Below the pieces are notes generated by a model. That model was not told the DNA's origin. It made no database searches and worked only from the letters and a program-made list of their open reading frames with translations. From Smittia aterrima (lineage: Eukaryota > Arthropoda > Insecta > Diptera > Chironomidae), in NCBI GenBank assembly GCA_033063855.1, contig CP093831.1, positions 19,096,001 to 19,160,000 on the forward strand: a stretch of DNA of 64,000 nt, in the 5' to 3' direction. This document shows, in pieces, positions 59,101 through 64,000 of this stretch. Every line of letters begins with the position of its first letter. Within the stretch, counting starts at the first letter, position 1. A program made the translations under genes and the position numbers.

Positions 59101-62100
59101 GGGTTTCTTTTCATGCAAATTTTATTGCTTGCCTTTCGCATAAATTTTTTATGCTCTCGTGAATTCTTTTATGTGAGTGAATCCGCACCCAGAAATATTT
59201 TTTGCTCTCATCGTTTTCGAGAGTTTCCATTGCAATGGTCGCTAAACGCTAATTGAATTTTTGAACAAATGCTATTTCGCAAAGATACTTTTATGGTTTA
59301 TATTGAAATTTTTGTTTTCAAAATATTTCGACGACACTCACGACTTGTGCCGAACTTCTATCAAAATTACTCATCTTTCAGAACAATTTAATTCCAACCA
59401 GTTTTCTTTAATCAAACAAACCCAACCGTGTCGAACGAGGATTTAAAGTCTGAATATGTGAGTGACCTCATTGTTTGGCCCTGAGTGCCTTCGGACAACA
59501 ATTGAACTGGAACGCAAGCATCCTGCGAGCGACTGGTTTTTGATCTCTCCCTCCTGTGGCAACAAATTCTCTTAGGGAGCATTTCATAAATCGAGGTGAA
59601 ATTTTCCTGTTAAAAATAACTTTGAACTTCGACATTTCCAGCAACTTGACATCTCTTAGTCTTGTGGTTCATAGAGATCATTAAAGCGAATCGTGCTTGT
59701 CGCCGAGGCGAAAAGTGTGAGACAAATTATCATCACATTGTGTTAATCTTGTGTTTATGCTGCCGACACTGTGAGCACCGGCAATTATGTTGCTCAGCAA
59801 ATTAGCATAAAAACGAATTCATTAAAGTGCCGTGGATTTAAACTTCTAGTTCCGAGCAATTTCTTTACACAATGGGAGGGAGTTTGACAAATTGAATTTC
59901 ACTTTTATTTTCTGGAGTGTTCGTTGGAAGTGGTGCGAGTAGTGAATTATTAATCATGTTTTCAGTGGGGTGTAAAAGCTTTCCAGAGTCGCGGGGTTGA
60001 ATAAACTTAAATTGAAAAGGTCAAAGTCAAGTGGAATCGACGAAATAAGCTAAAGAGATTCATTCTGAAAATCTAATTAGCATAATTCCAAGCTCCATCT
60101 CGACGAGCGAGTCTCCCATTATATTCCTAACAAAAATGATAGATAAAAATGTTTTTTTGTTCATCCCAATGGGAAACGCAAAGCCATTTGATGCTGAAAC
60201 AACTAAAATCATCAGGAAAAAAAAATTCCCATTGGGTCGACGCTCAGACAAATCATTCTTTGTTCGTTCTTTAATTCAGCCATGTTCTTCCATCCGACAA
60301 TTCTTTAATCTCTTTCTGAGGTTTCCATTCCTCTCATTCTCGACGCTTAAGATTTCGCTTTTCATGAAATGATTTCGTAAAAAAATGAGATACAAGTCGA
60401 GGCACATGATGATTATTTATTTCGACGTCTCGATTCGGTGATTCCATAAGATGTTTCTTCTCTGTCGTCTCTCGACTTGACTTTATGTAAAGCAAATGAG
60501 AATCGTTAAGAAGACGAAACAAATAATGAAATACAGCGAATTTTCATATAAGAAATGAAATAATGATCCAAGCCAAAGCACAAGACTTGTAAGCCCTATA
60601 ATAATAAAATTACTCTCGAGTCGTTATTATTCGAGTCTGTATCCATGTGAGACCAAGAAGACAGCGACACAAAATGTTGAGTCTTCTTCGTTTCCATTGA
60701 TTGTTCTTATATTTTAGTTGCGCAAACATGATCAGGTTGAATCTCCGATTTTCTCACTCTTCGTTCTTTGGGTTTGCCATATGTTTCAAACCCTTTTACC
60801 ACTTACAGTTCAATGTCAGAGGATGCTGCAGGTCAAAGACTTAGCGACAATCATTTTTCAATGCACTTTCTTATCATTAAAACGAAGGGATATTGAAATG
60901 AACTTATAATTTGAGGATAAACGTAGCAAAGCAATGTTTAATTGCAGCACGCAACTTCCAACACTTTCATTGCTCTTCGCGCATTATCCGCAAAAAGAAG
61001 CGTTTTGAAGAAAAGATATAAAACTCACTCTTATAGTTTCTAATTTCCCCAACCGCTTTTCACTTTTACTTCTCGACACTGATAAGTGTGATGTTGTAAT
61101 GAGACGCCTCTTCTTGATTTTTCTTGCGAAATCGCAGTTGGCACATCTGAGCTCTGGCTGTGTCGTGTGAGCGACGATCGAGACAAAAAATGATGTTTTG
61201 TCACTTTTTTCCTCTCGCTGAACAACACCTCAACATATTTTTTGTCATCGTCGCGGTGTTCAGTCGAGAAATAATTGAGATGACGATGATCATCAGCCCA
61301 GGGTTAAATTTTTCAATTTTTCTCGCTATGTTGAACATGAATAATAACAACACTCACATCCAGTGAGCGCAAAAACTGTGGAACAAAACCACAATCACAC
61401 AAATGAAAAGTTTTGAGCGACAAGTTTAGAAATTCGATGAGGGGAAGATCAGAAAGCGGTGAGCCACCAAATCCGATAAGAAAGAACTGAATCAAGTTTA
61501 CGAAACCGCGACTTTCCCGCCCTCAAACCCGCTTTATAATCGAAGGTCATTGCAACCTTTTAATTGTTCCAACAATCGCGGTTTTAATTGTATCGTCGCG
61601 TGTAAAGTCATCGCTTAATTTGTGAGAAGAGATTTGTTTTTCTTGTGAAAGATGACACATAACAAAAGGCGCGGTAAGTTCCTCTTGATCTTAGCATCAA
61701 TAAAAGATAAAAATTAATATTTTCACAACTCTTTATCATCAAAGCGTTTAGTCATTATTGTCGAGATAAGGTTGAACGTTTGAGATGAGAATATCGAGCA
61801 GCCGCAGAAAAACCACCGTGAAGATCGCAATTGCTGATAAAATTATTTCTTCTGTAATTTACTTAAAATGTTTTTTCTTTCATTGACCATAAAATTTTAG
61901 GAAATCAACTGCATTTGAAATCTGGAGCCATCAATTTTTTTATATTAGTTGATGAGGTTTACAATTAAAAAATAACCAATTTTTCATCTTCAAAAAATTG
62001 AGAAATTCAAGTATTTGTCTCAAGTGCGTCATCGTCTGCAACTTAAAAGTCGCGAAACTAAAGTCAAACAAACAATTTTGCAACCGAGCGGAAATTTATT

Positions 62101-62960
62101 TCGTCTCATTATCGACGCTTGACGTGAGCGATGAGCTGTCGAGATTCAATATTGGGTGTAGATCCGAGGGAAGAGCTCGTGAATACTCAGAAATATTTAC
62201 CGCCCGATAACAGAATCGTAAGAAATTTGAAATTTGTGTCACTCACCATCGACTTTTTCCATTCTTTGTCGTCTTTTCGAAGAATTTTTCCCGAGAAATG
62301 TATTTCTACACACGAATGAAGAGGTTGACTGATAACGAGAACTGTTTGTGATCAAATATCCAACTCGTTCTTCACGAATTTTTTTTTCGATTTCTTGTCA
62401 ATTAATCAGAGCTTGTGATTCTTTATCAAGTTTTGTTCTTATCACCCTTTTTCTGTTTGATTTAATTGATGAGCTAGCAATTTGATTTCATCCTTCGATT
62501 TTTATCTCTATGATTCATTTATCAATTTAAATTTTTTATTTTCACAATTTTCTCATTTCATTTCACTTAAAATCCTAAGGCACAATATTTTTTATTATTA
62601 AAAAAGTTTTTTTTCTCTTTAAATTAAGAATATTTCACAATAAAATAAAAAAAACTGTTTTTATTTTAGATCCACGGAGACGAGAGCTCGAGATGTTGCC
62701 TCTACAACAGTTTTCAGAGATGTGACACAATGAGAATTTTCACATTATCGATACCTTCTTTCGTCCGTCTCACGGCAAAGCTTACAACAAGCAGACAAGA
62801 GAAGAAAGAAGAAAAATATTCGTCCGTGTGCTTCGTGTACAGCTTAGTTTGTAGTTGTAGAAGAACTGAAACCCCGAAGCATCAGCGGGAAAACACAAAC
62901 CTTGACGTGAATATTTCCGAGCTTTCGCTCGTATTTTGATCGAGAGAGCGTCGAGAGAGC
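53101..62960. other. Long non-coding, probably regulatory region upstream of hindsight
   Basis: About 10 kb without a supported protein gene: all open frames are short (the longest is 148 codons at 55902-56348), often overlapping on both strands, and none has splice context or a recognised domain. Repeated TTTATGC/GCATAAA motifs cluster at 58484-59811. A 14-bp palindrome TTATGTGCACATAA lies at 56225-56238. No mobile element recognised. Consistent with the large upstream control regions of developmental regulators, but this is inference. Confidence 0.5.
58484..59811. promoter_or_regulatory. Cluster of TTTATGC-type (homeodomain/POU-like) motifs, candidate enhancer
   Basis: TTTATGC or its complement occurs at 58484, 58626, 59138, 59148, 59754 and 59805. 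TTATGCTGCC occurs three times (58485, 59065, 59755), the first two sharing 14 identical bases. An octamer ATGCAAAT lies at 59113. Further single copies are at 54689 and 55478. TTTATG cores suit Caudal/Abd-B class factors and ATGCAAAT suits POU factors. Confidence 0.4.
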
Positions 62961-62977
62961 TCGTTCATCGTATTGTG

Positions 62978-63223
62978 TATATAAGACGCACACAATCAAA
63001 CTGTTTTCCTGCTGCTTCTTTGATTCGTGTCTTTAACACGGCAATTTACATAAGCGCAGAGGAATGAAAAATTATTTTTCCATTCAGGTACAAACAAACA
63101 CAACAAGATTAAAAATATTTATTTGTTTTTGAACGAGTAAGAGAGACCGAAACTCCTGATAACATCCATTCGATGAATGTGTTTGTTTTGCAGCGACTGT
63201 GGAGCTTTCCGATCTATGGTCAC
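62978..63223 (+). promoter_or_regulatory. Candidate promoter and first exons of a rightward gene
   Basis: TATATAAG at 62978-62985 is followed by ATG 63064 opening an 8-codon exon that ends in CAG before GTACAA (63088). The next acceptor GTTTGTTTTGCAG (ends 63193) and donor GTAAGT (63224) bound a 30-nt exon, and the join stays in frame (MKNYFSIQ-RLWSFPIYGH). No initiator fits at the right distance and no downstream exon can be identified inside the window, so this is weak. Confidence 0.22.
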
Positions 63224-63224
63224 G

Positions 63225-64000
63225 TAAGTTGATGCTATAGAGAGGAGGACGTTCGGATTTTCTTTGAATCGATTTACAAGGCATTGGAAGGGGATTCAAA
63301 TTATTTAATAATCATGAGTTTTCATCGTTAGCTTATTGACTTCTTGTGGAGTTGAATGATTGCATTTAAATATTTTGATTGTTGCGCAAATGAATATATA
63401 TTTTGTTTTCAAGCTAGTTTCTTTCTTCTTTGTATATTGAATGAGGTCCGGGGAATTTTCTCATTAATATTTATCAAAATTGCAAAACTCGGCCTCGCAA
63501 TCAAAATAACTTTAGAGTGAGTAAGAGTCTTCCCTGTTCAGACAGTTGCAGTTGTCGTTAAGATGCCAGAGTCGTCAAGATGAAACATCCATTAACGCAA
63601 CCCCATTAATTGCCTATCAGCCCGGCGACAATTGTCTTCTCTCAGCATTAGAATGACTTCGGACCTGAGAAAGGCGCAAAGGAAAGAAAAATTATTTAAA
63701 TATGTGGCGCAGGTAAGTCGTCGAGGAAAAAATGGCATGTCTTAGTTGTTTAGCTTCGTCGAACAATTACATAATTGCATAGTGGAAAGAATAATCAACA
63801 CAAACACGTCCCCGAACAAACGTAAAATTTGTTATATAGGGATTCCCTTTGCTGCTGATGCGCCGGAATCTTAAGAGAAAGAAAAAGGTTCAGTAAAGCA
63901 GTTTGGTGATTTATTAATTAATTTTTTCATCCTCGTCTCGGTGTCCATCGATGATGTTATAGAGGAAGTGAACGTGATACCTTCATGAGGAAATTGAATA
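63225..64000. other. Right edge, no supported gene
   Basis: Contains a strong donor-like AG/GTAAGT at 63713 just after an ATG at 63702, which may be another leader exon, and nothing else that I can support. Confidence 0.35.

Noticed and set aside
60167..60236. Inverted copies of CCCAATGGGAA about 60 bp apart
   Set aside because: Short, AT-poor arms with a long loop and no terminal duplication; not enough for a mobile element.

Overview
The window is animal nuclear DNA, most likely from a dipteran insect and probably a compact-genome nematoceran such as a midge. The evidence is split genes with GT-AG introns (many of 45-75 bp), TATA/TCAGT core promoters, an insect-type gustatory receptor, the insect pigmentation gene tan, a hindsight/pebbled zinc-finger gene and a thrombospondin. 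The species assignment is inference; I see no transposon ORFs, CRISPR or rRNA, and no convincing tRNA.

Layout: 1-591 (+) is the 3' end of a short thrombospondin-like gene that stops just after its coiled coil. 8075-18683 (+) is a complete 1054-codon thrombospondin with 16 coding exons. 18904-20552 (-) is a Tret1-like sugar transporter convergent with it. 21399-22543 (-) is a three-exon gustatory receptor, and 23305-23790 (-) a decayed second copy. 24908-28021 (-) is tan, with ten coding exons, two of them only 18-19 nt. 30371-31838 (-) is an unidentified coiled-coil protein. 33153-33878 (+) is gankyrin (PSMD10), followed within 180 bp by an intronless NACHT NTPase gene, 34056-37304 (+). 37590-38827 and 38913-40173 (+) are two tandem cathepsin L-like proteases. 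40249-41475 and 41751-43070 (-) are two tandem phosphotriesterase-related genes. 44136-45736 (+) is a TLDc/MEAK7-like gene. 46789-51729 (-) is hindsight/pebbled with 15 C2H2 fingers. From there to 64000 I find no convincing protein gene; it looks like 5' UTR plus a long regulatory region with a cluster of TTTATGC-type motifs.

The genes do not form one pathway. Local themes are tandem duplication with divergence (thrombospondin, Gr, cathepsin, PTER), conserved neighbourhood (a gustatory receptor next to tan, as with Gr8a and tan in Drosophila), and very tight spacing in which one gene's 3' end overlaps the next promoter (PSMD10/NACHT, cathepsin 1/2, thrombospondin/transporter). Exon joins were made by hand from splice consensus and reading-frame continuity; for each multi-exon gene assembled here the summed exon lengths are divisible by three.

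The most unusual items are the truncated thrombospondin paralogue, the intronless NACHT gene with a textbook TATA/Inr promoter implying a start 42 codons downstream of the first Met, the cathepsin with an altered active-site loop and a furin-like site, the start-stop overlapping upstream ORF on thrombospondin, and an orphan TATA/Inr promoter between the Gr pseudogene and tan.
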